Positions 1 through 19,366 are shown, counted from the stretch's first letter. The stretch is 64,000 bases of DNA from Blastococcus sp. KM273128 (GCF_021698975.1 NZ_SSXA01000002.1:62001-126000), one strand, 5' to 3'. Numbers and translations are program-made. The notes: generated by a model not told the origin, from the sequence alone.

Positions 1-3300
<3,300 letters not shown>

Positions 3301-3306
3301 TCGGCC

Positions 3307-3340
3307 GCCGGCCGGCCCTGAGCAGTCGGGGCCGGCCGGC
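3307..3340 (+). other. rpoB-rpoC intercistronic hairpin
   Basis: Perfect 12-bp GC stem (3307-3318 with 3329-3340) and a 10-nt loop just after the rpoB stop. There is no T-tract, so it is more likely a processing or attenuation hairpin than a full terminator. Confidence 0.6.
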
Positions 3341-3373
3341 CACCCACCCCAAGCCATAGAAGCGAAGCACTAG

Positions 3374-3386
3374 CCCCTGAAAGGGG
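3374..3386 (+). promoter_or_regulatory. Shine-Dalgarno hairpin of rpoC
   Basis: CCCCT (3374-3378) can pair with AGGGG (3382-3386) across a 3-nt loop. The AGGGG arm is the only good ribosome binding site for the TTG start at 3394, so the fold would hide it. This is visible in sequence; any regulatory effect is inference. Confidence 0.45.
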
Positions 3387-3393
3387 TCACACC

Positions 3394-7299
<3,906 letters not shown>

Positions 7300-7319
7300 C
7301 GCCCGCTAGGCAGTGACGA

Positions 7320-7356
7320 AAGGGCCCCCAGGTCAGCAGTTGACCTGGGGGCCCTT
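7320..7356 (+). terminator. rpoBC intrinsic terminator
   Basis: Perfect 16-bp stem (7320-7335 with 7341-7356), 5-nt loop, 20 nt after the rpoC stop. The descending arm ends in CTT with no long T-run, as is usual in high-GC actinobacteria. Confidence 0.85.
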
Positions 7357-7377
7357 CCGCGTCCGGGGCCGCGCCGG

Positions 7378-7452
7378 GATCAGGTTCCCTGATCATCGCG
7401 CTTCCACCCCCACGGCAGACGGTGAGGGAGGACCCTCTGCGGTGAGGGAGGA
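7378..7452. repeat. 75-nt dispersed repeat, copy 1
   Basis: Begins with the hairpin GATCAGG-TTC-CCTGATC and ends with two GGTGAGGGAGGA boxes about 20 nt apart. The same arrangement occurs at 43944-44018 with identical length and no gaps. Both copies are intergenic. Confidence 0.75.
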
Positions 7453-7497
7453 CGCCGGACGGGTACCGACCTCGGCGCCTGACCCGCCGTGCAACGG

Positions 7498-7545
7498 CGA
7501 GAGCCGCCCCGCACCGCGGCTGTGGCGGTTGCGGGGCGGCTCTCG
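7498..7545 (-). terminator. Terminator of the minus-strand oxidoreductase
   Basis: Perfect 15-bp stem (7498-7512 with 7531-7545) around an 18-nt loop, about 20 nt beyond the stop of the minus-strand gene ending at 7567. It could also back up rpoC termination. Confidence 0.7.
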
Positions 7546-7566
7546 TGGTGATCGCCGCGGGGAGGA

Positions 7567-8607
7567 TCAGCCCGCGAGCCGCTTCATGGTCTCCACCGTG
7601 CGCAGGCGGGCCTCGCGGCTGCCGTCGAGCGGCTGCAGCATCAGCGTGGTGACACCGGCCTCCGCGAAGGCGGCGATGCGCTCGGCGACGTACCCCTCAG
7701 GACCGATCAGGGACGACGCCCGCACCAGCTCGTCGGGCACCGCCGCGGCCGCCTCGTCCTTCTTCCCGTCCAGGTAGAGGTCCTGGATCGTCTTCGCCTC
7801 GGCCTCGTAGCCGTACCGGACGGCGAGGTCGTTGTAGAAGTTCTTGCCCCGCGCGCCCATGCCGCCGATGTACAGGGCGAGCGAGGGGCGCACGAAGTCG
7901 AGGAGCCCCTCGACGTCGTCGCCGATGGCCACGGGGACGCCGGTGATCACCTGCAGCTCGCCGAGGGCCGTGTCGCGCTTGGCCTTGCCGGCGGCCAGCG
8001 AGTCGCCCCAGACGGACGCGGCCTTCTCCGGGACGAAGAAGATCGGCTCCCAGGCCTCCGCGATCTCGGCGGCCAGCTCCACGTTCTTGGGGCCGAGCGC
8101 CGCGAGCATCACCGGGATGCGCTCGCGGACCGGCGTGTTGATCAGCTTGAGCGGCTTGCCCAGGCCGGTGCCCTGCTCGGCGGGCAGCGGGATCGAGTAC
8201 TTCTTCCCCTCGTGCTGCAACCGCTCGCGGCGCCACACCTGACGGCAGATCTCGACGATCTCGCGGGTGCGCTGCAGCGGGGCGTCGTAGGGCAGGCCGT
8301 GCCAGCCCTCGATCACCTGCGGACCGGAGGCGCCCAGGCCCAGGGTGAACCGCCCGCCGGAGACGAAGTCCAGGCCGGCCGCGGTCATGGCAGTCAGCGC
8401 CGGCGTCCGGCTGTAGATGGGCAGGATGCCGCTGAGCAGCTCCACGCGCTCGGTCACCGCCGCGAGGTAGCCCAGCTGGCTCACCGCGTCGAACGTGTAG
8501 ACCTCCGCCACCATGGCGAGGTCGAGGCCGGCGGCCTCCAGGTCGCGGATCTCCGCCGCCGTCTCCTGGAAACCGCCGCTGTAGCTGGCCTGGATGCCGA
8601 TCCGCAC
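7567..8607 (-). CDS. LLM-class F420-dependent-type oxidoreductase
   Basis: Predicted luciferase-like (bacterial luciferase TIM-barrel) flavin/F420 oxidoreductase of 346 residues; substrate unknown. The N-terminus [13 protein letters not shown], the [14 protein letters not shown] segment and the C-terminal alarm-like [18 protein letters not shown] motif are typical of the family. The GTG at 8607 is chosen because an AGAGGAG ribosome site lies just upstream and homology begins there; the frame stays open further upstream but is not protein-like. It is a single gene between rpoC and rpsL, convergent with rpoC and divergent from the str operon. A TACCGT box at 8651-8656 (minus) may be its -10. 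Confidence 0.88.
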   Translation of the reverse strand: MRIGIQASYSGGFQETAAEIRDLEAAGLDLAMVAEVYTFDAVSQLGYLAAVTERVELLSGILPIYSRTPALTAMTAAGLDFVSGGRFTLGLGASGPQVIEGWHGLPYDAPLQRTREIVEICRQVWRRERLQHEGKKYSIPLPAEQGTGLGKPLKLINTPVRERIPVMLAALGPKNVELAAEIAEAWEPIFFVPEKAASVWGDSLAAGKAKRDTALGELQVITGVPVAIGDDVEGLLDFVRPSLALYIGGMGARGKNFYNDLAVRYGYEAEAKTIQDLYLDGKKDEAAAAVPDELVRASSLIGPEGYVAERIAAFAEAGVTTLMLQPLDGSREARLRTVETMKRLAG

Positions 8608-9129
8608 GTGCGCTCCTCTGCTCCGCGGCGCCACGGTTGGCGCCTCCCGCACGGTAGCGGTCGCCGCGCGGGCGGGCGGGGGAGCTGTCGCGGGCTTCCC
8701 GGCGGCGGTAGTGTCCCGACGACCTGCGCTGCCGGAGGGGCCCCCGGTCGACGTGTCGACCGGTGTGAGGGACCCGGCTTTGACCGCCTGTCCGGGCCCG
8801 GGTATCGTGGTCAGCCGTGCCCAGGGTGTCCTGGGCCTGCTCCCGTTCGCGGTGCGCCTGGGTGCCCGGAGGTGTCGAACCTCCGGTCGCCGGGAAACCA
8901 CCCCCCGGTCACGCCGGAGGGTGGCGGCGCCGGGGTCGCGAGGGGCATCCGAGCTCGGTCTGGCAGCGGACCGGTCCGGGGGAGGGCAACACGCCCGACC
9001 GCGTGGACCGGACGTGGAACACGACCGGGGTCGGGGAGGTTCCGACCAGGAGCCGGCACCCGAGCACCACCCGTAGAGCAGCAAACAGACGAGCACCACC
9101 CCAGCGCAGGTAGGAGATCCAGGCCACCC
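8608..9129. other. Intergenic promoter/leader region of the str operon
   Basis: 522 nt without a convincing gene. It holds the upstream region of the minus-strand oxidoreductase and, from 8780, the rpsL promoter followed by a roughly 315-nt GC-rich 5' leader. Small open frames here lack ribosome sites and family resemblance. Confidence 0.7.
8780..8808 (+). promoter_or_regulatory. rpsL (str operon) promoter
   Basis: TTGACC (8780-8785), 17-nt spacer, TATCGT (8803-8808): a near-consensus housekeeping-sigma promoter. The predicted start near 8815 gives a leader of about 315 nt before rpsL. Confidence 0.75.
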
Positions 9130-9504
9130 ATGCCCACGATCAACCAGCTGGTCCGCAAGGGCCGCGAGGACAAGGTCGAGAAGACCAAGACCCCGGCGCT
9201 GAAGGGTTCGCCCCAGCGTCGCGGCGTCTGCACGCGCGTGTACACGACGACGCCGAAGAAGCCGAACTCGGCGCTGCGCAAGGTCGCTCGCGTCCGCCTC
9301 ACCAGTGGCATCGAGGTGACCGCCTACATCCCGGGCGTCGGCCACAACCTGCAGGAGCACTCGATGGTGCTCGTGCGCGGTGGTCGTGTGAAGGACCTGC
9401 CGGGCGTCCGCTACAAGATCATCCGTGGCTCGCTGGACACCCAGGGTGTCCGCAACCGCAAGCAGGCTCGCAGCCGGTACGGCGCGAAGAAGGAGAAGAG
9501 CTAA
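9130..9504 (+). CDS. rpsL: 30S ribosomal protein S12
   Basis: S12 of the 30S decoding centre, 124 residues. The streptomycin-relevant lysines K43 (TTTPKKPNS) and K88 ([10 protein letters not shown]) are wild type, so no S12-based resistance is expected. First gene of the str operon; its TAA overlaps the ATG of rpsG by one base (TAATG), which implies translational coupling. Confidence 0.98.
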   Translation: MPTINQLVRKGREDKVEKTKTPALKGSPQRRGVCTRVYTTTPKKPNSALRKVARVRLTSGIEVTAYIPGVGHNLQEHSMVLVRGGRVKDLPGVRYKIIRGSLDTQGVRNRKQARSRYGAKKEKS

Positions 9505-9974
9505 TGCCGCGCAAGGGCCCCGCGCCGAAGCGTCCGCTGGTTGCCGACCCGGTCTACCAGTCGCCGCTGGTCACCCAGCTGGTGAACAAGGTGCTGGTCG
9601 ACGGCAAGCGCTCGGTCGCCGAGGCGATCGTCTACGGCGCCCTCGAGGGTGCCCGCGCCAAGACCGACACCGACCCGGTCGTCACGCTCAAGCGCGCGCT
9701 CGACAACGTCAAGCCGGCCCTCGAGGTCCGCAGCCGCCGCGTCGGTGGTGCGACCTACCAGGTCCCGGTCGAGGTCCGCGCCTCGCGCAGCACCACGCTC
9801 GGCCTCCGCTGGCTCATCCAGTACAGCCGGGCCCGCCGCGAGAAGACGATGACCGAGCGCCTGATGAACGAGCTGCTCGACGCGAGCAACGGTCTGGGTG
9901 CTGCTGTGAAGCGGCGCGAGGACACGCACAAGATGGCCGAGTCGAACAAGGCCTTCGCGCACTACCGCTGGTAA
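9504..9974 (+). CDS. rpsG: 30S ribosomal protein S7
   Basis: S7, 156 residues, the usual length. It nucleates assembly of the 16S rRNA head and lies near the E site. The N-terminus [18 protein letters not shown] and the basic C-terminus ending AHYRW are characteristic. It starts inside the stop of rpsL and is followed after 79 nt (with a small CCCGCC/GGCGGG hairpin at 9984-9998) by fusA. Confidence 0.98.
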   Translation: MPRKGPAPKRPLVADPVYQSPLVTQLVNKVLVDGKRSVAEAIVYGALEGARAKTDTDPVVTLKRALDNVKPALEVRSRRVGGATYQVPVEVRASRSTTLGLRWLIQYSRARREKTMTERLMNELLDASNGLGAAVKRREDTHKMAESNKAFAHYRW

Positions 9975-10053
9975 CCACCAGCGCCCGCCGTCGGCGGGAC
10001 CCCCGGGCGATCCCCGGCACCCGCACACGGACAACCAGCAAGAGGGGTAAGGA

Positions 10054-12153
<2,100 letters not shown>

Positions 12154-12246
12154 CCGGAATGCGGGCGGCCCCGCCCGCGCTCCCCGAGCACAGCCCGCAA
12201 CCCCCAGAGCACGCACCACCTGCGTAACCACGAGGAGAGGAACCCA

Positions 12247-13440
12247 GTGGCCAAGGCCAAGTTCGAGCGGACCAAGCCGCACGTCAACATCGGCACCATC
12301 GGGCACATCGACCACGGGAAGACGACGCTGACCGCGGCGATCACCAAGGTCCTGCACGACAAGTACCCGGACCTCAACGAGGCGTCCGCCTTCGACTCGA
12401 TCGACAAGGCGCCCGAGGAGAAGGCCCGCGGCATCACGATCTCGATCGCGCACGTCGAGTACCAGACGGAGAGCCGTCACTACGCTCACGTCGACTGCCC
12501 CGGGCACGCCGACTACATCAAGAACATGATCACCGGTGCTGCGCAGATGGACGGCGCGATCCTGGTGGTCGCGGCGACCGACGGCCCGATGCCGCAGACC
12601 AAGGAGCACGTCCTCCTGGCCCGCCAGGTCGGCGTCCCCTACATCGTGGTGGCCCTCAACAAGGCCGACATGGTGGACGACGAGGAGATCCTGGAGCTCG
12701 TCGAGCTCGAGGTCCGCGAGCTGCTCAGCGAGTACGAGTTCCCGGGCGACGACGTCCCCGTGGTCCGCGTCTCGGCGCTGAAGGCCCTCGAGGGCGACGC
12801 CGAGTGGGGCGACAAGCTCATGGAGCTGATGAACGCCGTCGACACCGCGATCCCGGAGCCGGAGCGCGAGATCGACAAGCCGTTCCTCATGCCGGTCGAG
12901 GACGTCTTCACCATCACCGGTCGTGGCACGGTCGTCACCGGCCGCGTCGAGCGTGGCATCGTCAAGGTCTCCGAGGAGATCGAGATCGTCGGTATCCGCG
13001 AGGGTTCGACGAAGACGACCGTCACCGGCGTCGAGATGTTCCGCAAGCTGCTCGATCAGGGCCAGGCCGGCGACAACGTGGGTCTGCTCCTCCGCGGCAT
13101 CAAGCGCGAGGACGTGGAGCGCGGCCAGGTCGTCGTGAAGCCCGGCTCGATCACCCCGCACACCAACTTCGAGGGTTCGGTCTACATCCTCTCGAAGGAC
13201 GAGGGTGGCCGTCACACGCCGTTCTTCAACAACTACCGTCCCCAGTTCTACTTCCGGACGACGGACGTGACGGGCGTCGTGACCCTGCCCGCCGGCACCG
13301 AGATGGTCATGCCGGGCGACAACACCGAGATGACGGTGGAGCTCATCCAGCCCATCGCCATGGAGGAGGGTCTGCGGTTCGCCATCCGCGAGGGTGGCCG
13401 CACCGTGGGCGCCGGGCGCGTCACCAAGATCATCAAGTAA
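12247..13440 (+). CDS. tuf: Elongation factor Tu
   Basis: Delivers aminoacyl-tRNA to the ribosome; 397 residues. P-loop GHIDHGKT at 19-26 and DCPGH at 83-87; the three-domain layout is complete to the C-terminal [13 protein letters not shown] start with GAGGAGAGG upstream. Last gene of the str operon, 93 nt after fusA and closed by a 13-bp hairpin. Only one tuf is in this window. Confidence 0.98.
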   Translation: MAKAKFERTKPHVNIGTIGHIDHGKTTLTAAITKVLHDKYPDLNEASAFDSIDKAPEEKARGITISIAHVEYQTESRHYAHVDCPGHADYIKNMITGAAQMDGAILVVAATDGPMPQTKEHVLLARQVGVPYIVVALNKADMVDDEEILELVELEVRELLSEYEFPGDDVPVVRVSALKALEGDAEWGDKLMELMNAVDTAIPEPEREIDKPFLMPVEDVFTITGRGTVVTGRVERGIVKVSEEIEIVGIREGSTKTTVTGVEMFRKLLDQGQAGDNVGLLLRGIKREDVERGQVVVKPGSITPHTNFEGSVYILSKDEGGRHTPFFNNYRPQFYFRTTDVTGVVTLPAGTEMVMPGDNTEMTVELIQPIAMEEGLRFAIREGGRTVGAGRVTKIIK

Positions 13441-13449
13441 CACCCTGAC

Positions 13450-13479
13450 GGGCGGCGGCCGGGGCTCCGGCCGCCGCCC
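13450..13479 (+). terminator. tuf (str operon) terminator
   Basis: Perfect 13-bp GC stem (13450-13462 with 13467-13479) and a GGCT loop, 10 nt after the tuf stop. No T-tract. Confidence 0.8.
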
Positions 13480-13591
13480 GGCCATGGGCTCCGCGGACGC
13501 ACCGCGGGAGCCAACCCCCGGGTCTCGGACCCACCGGGTCAGCAGACCCACTTGATCTTTCACAACCGATCGGCAGGAGCGAGAACAGGCG

Positions 13592-13897
13592 ATGGCGGGA
13601 CAGAAGATCCGCATCCGGCTGAAGGCCTACGACCACGAGGCCATCGACGCCTCGGCGCGGCGCATCGTGGACACGGTGACGAAGACCGGAGCGCGCGTCG
13701 TCGGCCCGGTGCCGCTGCCGACGGAGAAGAACGTGTACGCCGTGATCCGGTCTCCGCACAAGTACAAGGACTCCTTCGAGCACTTCGAGATGCGGACCCA
13801 CAAGCGGCTCATCGACATCCTCGACCCGACGCCGAAGACGGTCGACGCGCTCATGCGCATCGACCTGCCGGCCTCGGTCGACGTCAACATCCAGTAA
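13592..13897 (+). CDS. rpsJ: 30S ribosomal protein S10 (NusE)
   Basis: S10, 101 residues, head of the 30S subunit; also acts as NusE in antitermination. Conserved features are the start [19 protein letters not shown] and RTHKRLIDI. First gene of the S10 operon. The 150 nt upstream hold the tuf terminator and a weak GGGTC-AGCA-GACCC stem-loop, and I could not identify a confident promoter there. Confidence 0.98.
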   Translation: MAGQKIRIRLKAYDHEAIDASARRIVDTVTKTGARVVGPVPLPTEKNVYAVIRSPHKYKDSFEHFEMRTHKRLIDILDPTPKTVDALMRIDLPASVDVNIQ

Positions 13898-13912
13898 GGG
13901 CAGTCAGCAGAC

Positions 13913-14578
13913 ATGGCGAGCACATTCCGTGGTCTCCTCGGCGAGAAGCTGGGGATGACCCAGGTTTTCGACGAGAACAACCGCCTCGTGCCGGTGACCG
14001 TCGTCAAGACGGGCCCGTGTGTGGTGACCCAGGTGCGCACCCCCGAGGTGGACGGCTACTCGGCCGTGCAGCTCGGTTTCGGTGAGATCGACCCGCGCAA
14101 GGTGAACAAGCCCGAGGGTGGGCACTTCACCAAGGCGGGCGTGACGCCGCGGCGCCACCTGGTGGAGCTGCGCACCTCGGACGCGGGGAGCTACACGGTC
14201 GGCCAGGAGCTGACCACCGAGGTGTTCGACGGCGTCGCGAAGGTCGACGTCATCGGCACCAGCAAGGGCAAGGGCACCGCCGGCGTCATGAAGCGTCACG
14301 GCTTCAAGGGCCTCGGCGCGGCGCACGGCACCCAGCGCAAGCACCGGTCGCCGGGCTCCATCGGTGGCGCCTCGACGCCGGGCCGGGTCTTCAAGGGCCT
14401 GCGCATGGCCGGCCGCATGGGTGCGGTCAAGACCACGACCCTGTCGCTGGTCGTCCACAAGGTGGACACCGAGCGCGGTCTGCTGCTGATCAAGGGCGCC
14501 ATCCCCGGCCCGAAGGGCGGCCTCGTGCTCGTCCGTTCGGCCGTCAAGGGCGGTCCCGTGGGGAGTGACGACAAGTGA
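13913..14578 (+). CDS. rplC: 50S ribosomal protein L3
   Basis: L3, 221 residues, an early 50S assembly protein reaching toward the peptidyl-transferase centre. Conserved [13 protein letters not shown] start and the [13 protein letters not shown] loop segment are present. It sits 15 nt after rpsJ, and its stop overlaps the GTG of rplD (GTGA). Confidence 0.98.
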   Translation: MASTFRGLLGEKLGMTQVFDENNRLVPVTVVKTGPCVVTQVRTPEVDGYSAVQLGFGEIDPRKVNKPEGGHFTKAGVTPRRHLVELRTSDAGSYTVGQELTTEVFDGVAKVDVIGTSKGKGTAGVMKRHGFKGLGAAHGTQRKHRSPGSIGGASTPGRVFKGLRMAGRMGAVKTTTLSLVVHKVDTERGLLLIKGAIPGPKGGLVLVRSAVKGGPVGSDDK

Positions 14579-15351
14579 CCTCATCGACCGAGACGCGCAC
14601 CGACCGGCAGGTCGACGTCCGCACCCCGGCGGGGGAGACCTCCGGCAGCGTCACGCTGCCCGGTGAGCTCTTCGACGCCAACGCGAACGTCTCCCTGATG
14701 CACCAGGTCGTCGTCGCGCAGCTGGCTGCCGCCCGCCAGGGCACGCACGCCACCAAGACGCGGGGCCAGGTCAGCGGTGGTGGCGCCAAGCCGTACCGCC
14801 AGAAGGGCACCGGCCGCGCCCGCCAGGGCTCGACCCGCGCGCCGCAGTTCGCCGGTGGTGGCACCGTCCACGGGCCGCAGCCGCGCAACTACGAGCAGAA
14901 GACCCCGAAGAAGATGAAGGCCGCCGCGCTGCGCGGTGCCCTCTCCGACCGGGCCCGCGAGGGCCGGGTGCACGTGGTCTCCGCGTTCGTCGACGGCGAC
15001 GCCCCGAAGACGAAGGCCGCCCTCGCGACGCTCAAGGCCGTCACCCAGGCCGCGCGCGTCCTCGTGGTCCTCGACCGCGACGACGTCCTCAACTGGGTGA
15101 GCCTGCGCAACGTCCCCGAGGTGCACCTCATCGAGGCCGGCCAGCTCAACACCTACGACGTGCTCGTGTCCGACGAGGTGGTCTTCACCGAGACGGCGCT
15201 GGCGGAGTTCGTGGCGGGCCCGGCCAAGGGCAAGCGCTCCGGCGCCGACCTGCCCGACCTCGCCACCCACGAGACCCCGGGTGGCATCCCGTCCATCGCT
15301 CCCGCCGCCGGCGAGGGCACCGTCGAAGAGACCACCGAGGAGAAGGCATGA
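14575..15351 (+). CDS. rplD: 50S ribosomal protein L4
   Basis: L4, 258 residues, lines the exit tunnel. The conserved tunnel loop includes [15 protein letters not shown]. The GTG overlaps the rplC stop. Compared with the usual 205-225 residues there is an N-terminal spacer and an acidic C-terminal tail (about 225-258, ending VEETTEEKA), likely disordered. It overlaps rplW by four bases (ATGA). Confidence 0.97.
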   Translation: MTSSTETRTDRQVDVRTPAGETSGSVTLPGELFDANANVSLMHQVVVAQLAAARQGTHATKTRGQVSGGGAKPYRQKGTGRARQGSTRAPQFAGGGTVHGPQPRNYEQKTPKKMKAAALRGALSDRAREGRVHVVSAFVDGDAPKTKAALATLKAVTQAARVLVVLDRDDVLNWVSLRNVPEVHLIEAGQLNTYDVLVSDEVVFTETALAEFVAGPAKGKRSGADLPDLATHETPGGIPSIAPAAGEGTVEETTEEKA

Positions 15352-15650
15352 GCGTCCGCGACCCCCGGGACGTCCTGCTCGCCCCGGTCATCTCCGAGAA
15401 GAGCTACGGGCTGCTCGACGGCAACCAGTACACGTTCATCGTGCGCCCGGATGCCAACAAGACGCAGATCAAGATCGCGGTCGAGCAGATCTTCAAGGTG
15501 AAGGTCCTCGGCGTGAACACGATCAACCGCCAGGGCAAGCGCAAGCGCAGCCGCGGCGCGCAGATGGGCAAGCGCAAGGACACCAAGCGCGCCATCGTGT
15601 CCGTGGCTGCCGGCGACCGCATCGAGATCTTCGGTGGTCCCGGCGCCTGA
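15348..15650 (+). CDS. rplW: 50S ribosomal protein L23
   Basis: L23, 100 residues, at the tunnel exit, where it docks trigger factor and SRP. Conserved [17 protein letters not shown] start and basic [10 protein letters not shown] loop. The ATG overlaps the rplD stop and is preceded by GAGGAG, so translation is coupled. Confidence 0.97.
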   Translation: MSVRDPRDVLLAPVISEKSYGLLDGNQYTFIVRPDANKTQIKIAVEQIFKVKVLGVNTINRQGKRKRSRGAQMGKRKDTKRAIVSVAAGDRIEIFGGPGA

Positions 15651-15693
15651 GCGCCGTGACCGTTCGGACCAGAGATAGAGGACTGAGTCAGCA

Positions 15694-16527
15694 ATGGCTA
15701 TCCGCAAGTACAAGCCGACGACGCCGGGCCGACGCGGCTCCAGCGTCGCCGACTTCGCCGAGGTCACGCGGGACCACCCCGAGAAGTCGCTGGTCCGACC
15801 GCTGCACGGTCGTGGCGGGCGCAACGTGCACGGGAAGGTCACCGCTCGTCACCAGGGCGGCGGGCACAAGCGCGCCTACCGGGTGATCGACTTCCGCCGG
15901 GCCGACAAGGACGGCGTGCCGGCCAAGGTCGCGCACATCGAGTACGACCCCAACCGCACGTCGCGGATCGCGCTCCTGCACTTCGCCGACGGCGAGAAGC
16001 GCTACATCATCGCGCCGGCCCGGCTCAAGCAGGGCGACACGGTGGAGTGCGGCCCCGCGGCCGACATCAAGCCGGGCAACAACCTGCCGCTGCGGAACAT
16101 CCCGGTCGGCACCGTGGTTCACGCCATCGAGCTCCGTCCCGGTGGCGGCGCCAAGATCGCCCGCTCGGCGGGGACCAGCGTCCAGCTGGTCGCCCGTGAG
16201 GGCCGGTTCGCGCAGCTGCGCATGCCGTCGGGCGAGATCCGCAACGTCGACGTGCGCTGCCGCGCGACCGTCGGCGAGGTGGGCAACGCCGAGCAGTCGA
16301 ACATCAACTGGGGCAAGGCCGGCCGCATGCGGTGGAAGGGCAAGCGCCCGACCGTCCGCGGTGTCGCCATGAACCCGGTGGACCACCCGCACGGTGGTGG
16401 TGAGGGCAAGACCTCCGGTGGTCGCCACCCGGTGAACCCGAAGGGCAAGCCGGAGGGCCGGACGCGCAAGCGGAAGGCCAGTGACGCCCTGATCGTGCGC
16501 CGCCGGCGCACCAACAAGAAGCGCTGA
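15694..16527 (+). CDS. rplB: 50S ribosomal protein L2
   Basis: L2, 277 residues, needed for subunit association and peptidyl-transferase activity. The key loop [13 protein letters not shown] with the functional His is intact. It lies 43 nt after rplW, with AGAGGA as ribosome site. Confidence 0.98.
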   Translation: MAIRKYKPTTPGRRGSSVADFAEVTRDHPEKSLVRPLHGRGGRNVHGKVTARHQGGGHKRAYRVIDFRRADKDGVPAKVAHIEYDPNRTSRIALLHFADGEKRYIIAPARLKQGDTVECGPAADIKPGNNLPLRNIPVGTVVHAIELRPGGGAKIARSAGTSVQLVAREGRFAQLRMPSGEIRNVDVRCRATVGEVGNAEQSNINWGKAGRMRWKGKRPTVRGVAMNPVDHPHGGGEGKTSGGRHPVNPKGKPEGRTRKRKASDALIVRRRRTNKKR

Positions 16528-16550
16528 GCGGGTAGAGGAGTCCGACAGAT

Positions 16551-16832
16551 ATGCCACGCAGCCTGAAGAAGGGCCCGTTCGTCGACGACCACCTGCTCGC
16601 CAAGGTGGACGCCCAGAACGCCAAGGGCACCAAGAACGTGATCCGTACCTGGTCGCGCCGCTCGACGATCATCCCGGACATGCTCGGCCACACCCTCGCG
16701 GTGCACGACGGCCGCAAGCACGTCCCGGTCTTCGTCACCGAGGCGATGGTCGGGCACAAGCTCGGGGAGTTCGCGCCCACGCGCACCTTCCGTGGGCACG
16801 TCAAGGACGACCGCCGCTCGCGGCGGGGCTGA
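16551..16832 (+). CDS. rpsS: 30S ribosomal protein S19
   Basis: S19, 93 residues, head of the 30S subunit. Conserved [15 protein letters not shown] start and [13 protein letters not shown] motif. The ATG lies about 10 nt after a GAGGAG site in the S10 operon. Confidence 0.98.
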   Translation: MPRSLKKGPFVDDHLLAKVDAQNAKGTKNVIRTWSRRSTIIPDMLGHTLAVHDGRKHVPVFVTEAMVGHKLGEFAPTRTFRGHVKDDRRSRRG

Positions 16833-16852
16833 CCAGGTAGAGAGAGATTCAG

Positions 16853-17320
16853 ATGACTTCCCAGTTGGGACAGGAGGCGCCGGTCGCCCGGGCTACGGCC
16901 CGGTTCGTCCGCGTGACCCCCATGAAGGCCCGCCGCGTGGTGGACCTGATCCGCTACCTGCCGACCGACGAGGCCCTCGCGCTGCTGCGCTTCGCCCCGC
17001 AGTCGGCCAGTGAGCCGGTCGCGAAGGTCGTCGCCAGCGCGGTGGCCAACGCCGAGCACAACCTGCAGCTGGACCCGGCTGCGCTCGTGGTCAGCGCGGC
17101 CTACGTCGACGAGGGCCCCACGCTCAAGCGGATCCGTCCGCGGGCGCAGGGCCGGGCGTTCCGCATCAACAAGCGGACCAGCCACATCACCGTCGAGGTG
17201 AGCGAGGTGGCCAGCAGCGCCGTCCTCGCGCAGAAGTCGCGCAAGGCGCGCCGGGACACCGGCCAGTCGGGCCCGGCCACCCAGCAGTCCACCAACAACA
17301 CGAGGGGAGGGACCCGATAG
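16853..17320 (+). CDS. rplV: 50S ribosomal protein L22
   Basis: L22, 155 residues, whose beta-hairpin lines the exit tunnel. Conserved [11 protein letters not shown] and [11 protein letters not shown] segments. The C-terminus beyond about 120 is a polar, probably disordered extension longer than in E. coli (110 aa). Its TAG shares the G with the GTG of rpsC. Confidence 0.97.
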   Translation: MTSQLGQEAPVARATARFVRVTPMKARRVVDLIRYLPTDEALALLRFAPQSASEPVAKVVASAVANAEHNLQLDPAALVVSAAYVDEGPTLKRIRPRAQGRAFRINKRTSHITVEVSEVASSAVLAQKSRKARRDTGQSGPATQQSTNNTRGGTR

Positions 17321-18231
17321 TGGGTCAGAAGGTCAACCCGCACGGGTTCCGGCTCGGGATCACCACCGACTACAAGTCCCGGTGGTACGCGGACAAGCTG
17401 TACAAGGACTACGTCAAGGAAGACGTCGCGATCCGCAAGCTCATGTCCAAGGGCATGGAGCGGGCCGGCATCTCCAAGGTGGAGATCGAGCGCACCCGTG
17501 ACCGGGTCCGCGTCGACATCCACACCGCCCGCCCCGGCATCGTCATCGGCCGCCGCGGCGCCGAGGCCGACCGCATCCGCGGCGAGCTCGAGAAGCTCAC
17601 CGGCAAGCAGGTGCAGCTGAACATCCTCGAGGTGAAGAACCCCGAGTCGGACGCGCAGCTGGTCGCCCAGGGCGTCGCCGAGCAGCTCTCCAGCCGGGTG
17701 AGCTTCCGCCGCGCGATGCGCAAGGCCATGCAGTCGGCCCAGCGCAGCCCGCAGGTCAAGGGCATCCGGGTGCAGTGCTCCGGTCGCCTGGGCGGCACCG
17801 AGATGAGCCGGTCGGAGTTCTACCGCGAGGGCCGCGTGCCCCTGCACACGCTCCGCGCGAACATCGACTACGGCATCTACGAGGCCCGGACGACCTTCGG
17901 TCGCATCGGCGTCAAGGTGTGGATCTACAAGGGCGACGTCAGCGGCTCGCGCGCCGAGCGGGAGGCCCTCGAGGCACTCGCCCAGCGTCAGCAGCGCCGT
18001 GAGCGCGCGCAGCGGCCCCAGCGCCGCTCGGGCTCCTCGGGCACCACCGCCGGTGGCACCGAGGCCGGGCGCGCCGCGGCGGAGTCCACGACGGGGCCGG
18101 TGGCCGACACCACCGACGCCGTCGTCGCGCAGACCTCCGGTGAGGTCGCTCCCGAGCAGACCGTCGCCGAGGCAGCCGGCCCGCAGGGCACGGCCGCCGC
18201 CGAGGCGACGACCGAGAACACGGAGAGCTGA
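17320..18231 (+). CDS. rpsC: 30S ribosomal protein S3
   Basis: S3, 303 residues, at the mRNA entry channel. KH domain with the [14 protein letters not shown] motif; C-terminal domain ends near residue 215. Residues about 225-303 form a Ser/Thr/Ala/Glu-rich extension absent from most S3 proteins (about 210-275 aa). GTG start overlaps the rplV stop and is preceded by GGGAGGG. Confidence 0.97.
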   Translation: MGQKVNPHGFRLGITTDYKSRWYADKLYKDYVKEDVAIRKLMSKGMERAGISKVEIERTRDRVRVDIHTARPGIVIGRRGAEADRIRGELEKLTGKQVQLNILEVKNPESDAQLVAQGVAEQLSSRVSFRRAMRKAMQSAQRSPQVKGIRVQCSGRLGGTEMSRSEFYREGRVPLHTLRANIDYGIYEARTTFGRIGVKVWIYKGDVSGSRAEREALEALAQRQQRRERAQRPQRRSGSSGTTAGGTEAGRAAAESTTGPVADTTDAVVAQTSGEVAPEQTVAEAAGPQGTAAAEATTENTES

Positions 18232-18234
18232 GCC

Positions 18235-18651
18235 ATGCTCATCCCACGGCGCGTCAAGCACCGCAAGCAGCACCACCCGAGCCGCTCCGGCCGGGCCAAG
18301 GGCGGTACCGAGATCAACTTCGGTGAGTACGCCATCCAGGCCCTGGAGCCGGCCTACGTCACCAACCGGCAGATCGAGTCGGCGCGTATCGCGATGACCC
18401 GGCACATCCGCCGTGGCGGGAAGGTGTGGATCTCCATCTACCCCGACCGCCCGCTGACCAAGAAGCCCGCCGAGACCCGCATGGGTTCCGGTAAGGGTTC
18501 GCCCGAGTGGTGGGTGGCCAACGTCAAGCCCGGCCGCGTGCTGTTCGAGCTGTCCGGTGTCGCCGAGCCCGTGGCCCGCGAGGCCATGCGTCGCGCGATC
18601 CACAAGCTGCCGATGAAGTGCCGCTTCATCACGCGTGAAGGAGAAGTGTGA
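18235..18651 (+). CDS. rplP: 50S ribosomal protein L16
   Basis: L16, 138 residues, near the A-site tRNA and 5S rRNA. Conserved [15 protein letters not shown] start and [14 protein letters not shown] segment. Three bases after rpsC; its TGA overlaps the ATG of rpmC. Confidence 0.98.
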   Translation: MLIPRRVKHRKQHHPSRSGRAKGGTEINFGEYAIQALEPAYVTNRQIESARIAMTRHIRRGGKVWISIYPDRPLTKKPAETRMGSGKGSPEWWVANVKPGRVLFELSGVAEPVAREAMRRAIHKLPMKCRFITREGEV

Positions 18652-18884
18652 TGGCCGCTGGTCTGACCGCTCCCGAGCTGCGCGAGCTCTCCGTGGATGA
18701 GCTCGCCTCGCGGCTGCGCGAGTCGAAGGAAGAACTGTTCAACCTGCGGTTCCAGGTGGCCACCGGCCAGCTGGACAACAACCGGCGACTGCAGACCGTC
18801 CGCCGCGACATCGCCCGGATCTACACGATCATGCGCGAGCGCGAGCTGGGTCTCTCGGTCGCCCCGAGCGAGGGTGTGGCATGA
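18651..18884 (+). CDS. rpmC: 50S ribosomal protein L29
   Basis: L29, 77 residues, at the tunnel exit next to L23. A two-helix protein with [20 protein letters not shown]. The ATG at 18651 sits 7 nt after AAGGAG and overlaps the rplP stop (TGATG). A GTG three bases upstream (18648) is an alternative start. Confidence 0.95.
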   Translation: MAAGLTAPELRELSVDELASRLRESKEELFNLRFQVATGQLDNNRRLQTVRRDIARIYTIMRERELGLSVAPSEGVA

Positions 18885-19171
18885 GCGAGACCCAGCAGGC
18901 GTCGGGCCCCGGCCTGGCCGGCCGCGGCTACCGCAAGGTCCGCGAGGGCCTGGTCGTCAGCGACAAGATGGAGAAGACCATCGTCGTCGAGGTCGAGGAC
19001 CGCGTGAAGCACGGCCTCTACGGCAAGGTCATCCGCCGGACCAGCAAGCTGAAGGCGCACGACGAGCAGGGGGTCGCCGGCATCGGTGACCGCGTGCAGA
19101 TCATGGAGACCCGGCCGACGTCGGCCACCAAGCGGTGGCGGCTGGTCGAGGTCATCGAGAAGGCCAAGTAA
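18881..19171 (+). CDS. rpsQ: 30S ribosomal protein S17
   Basis: S17, 96 residues, a primary 16S rRNA binder. Conserved [17 protein letters not shown] and [11 protein letters not shown] segments. The ATG overlaps the rpmC stop (ATGA). Last gene before a 195-nt hairpin-rich gap that separates the S10 and spc operons. Confidence 0.97.
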   Translation: MSETQQASGPGLAGRGYRKVREGLVVSDKMEKTIVVEVEDRVKHGLYGKVIRRTSKLKAHDEQGVAGIGDRVQIMETRPTSATKRWRLVEVIEKAK

Positions 19172-19218
19172 GAGGCGGCCCTCCGGGGTCGTGACGGGTA
19201 GGAGTACCCTGGACGACT

Positions 19219-19342
19219 GGCGCGCACCCCGGGTGCGCGCCGCATCCCGGCACCCGCGCTTCGGACGCACCGGTGGCAGCTGCCGCCGGTGCGTCCGCAC
19301 GCGAGTGCCGGACAGCCGGTTCACCGTTCCGGCCCGGCTGTC
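19219..19342 (+). terminator. Three consecutive hairpins between S10 and spc operons
   Basis: Stem 1: 19219-19229 with 19231-19241 (GGCGCGCACCC repeat, tight loop). Stem 2: 19263-19273 with 19286-19296 (11 bp). Stem 3: 19311-19319 with 19334-19342 (9 bp), ending 24 nt before rplN. They may be a terminator or attenuator. I could not identify a well-spaced promoter in the gap. Confidence 0.6.
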
Positions 19343-19366
19343 ACCACAAGTATTGGGGAGTAGGAC

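Noticed and set aside
8608..9360. N-terminal extension of the minus-strand oxidoreductase over the str promoter and rpsL
   Set aside because: The frame stays open but has no homology; a good ribosome site and the conserved MRIGIQ start are at 8607.
9130..9504. Possible streptomycin-resistance substitutions in S12
   Set aside because: K43 and K88 are both wild type.
19191..19210. GTGACG and TACCCT as a promoter for rplN
   Set aside because: The spacing is only 8 nt, far from the required 16-19.
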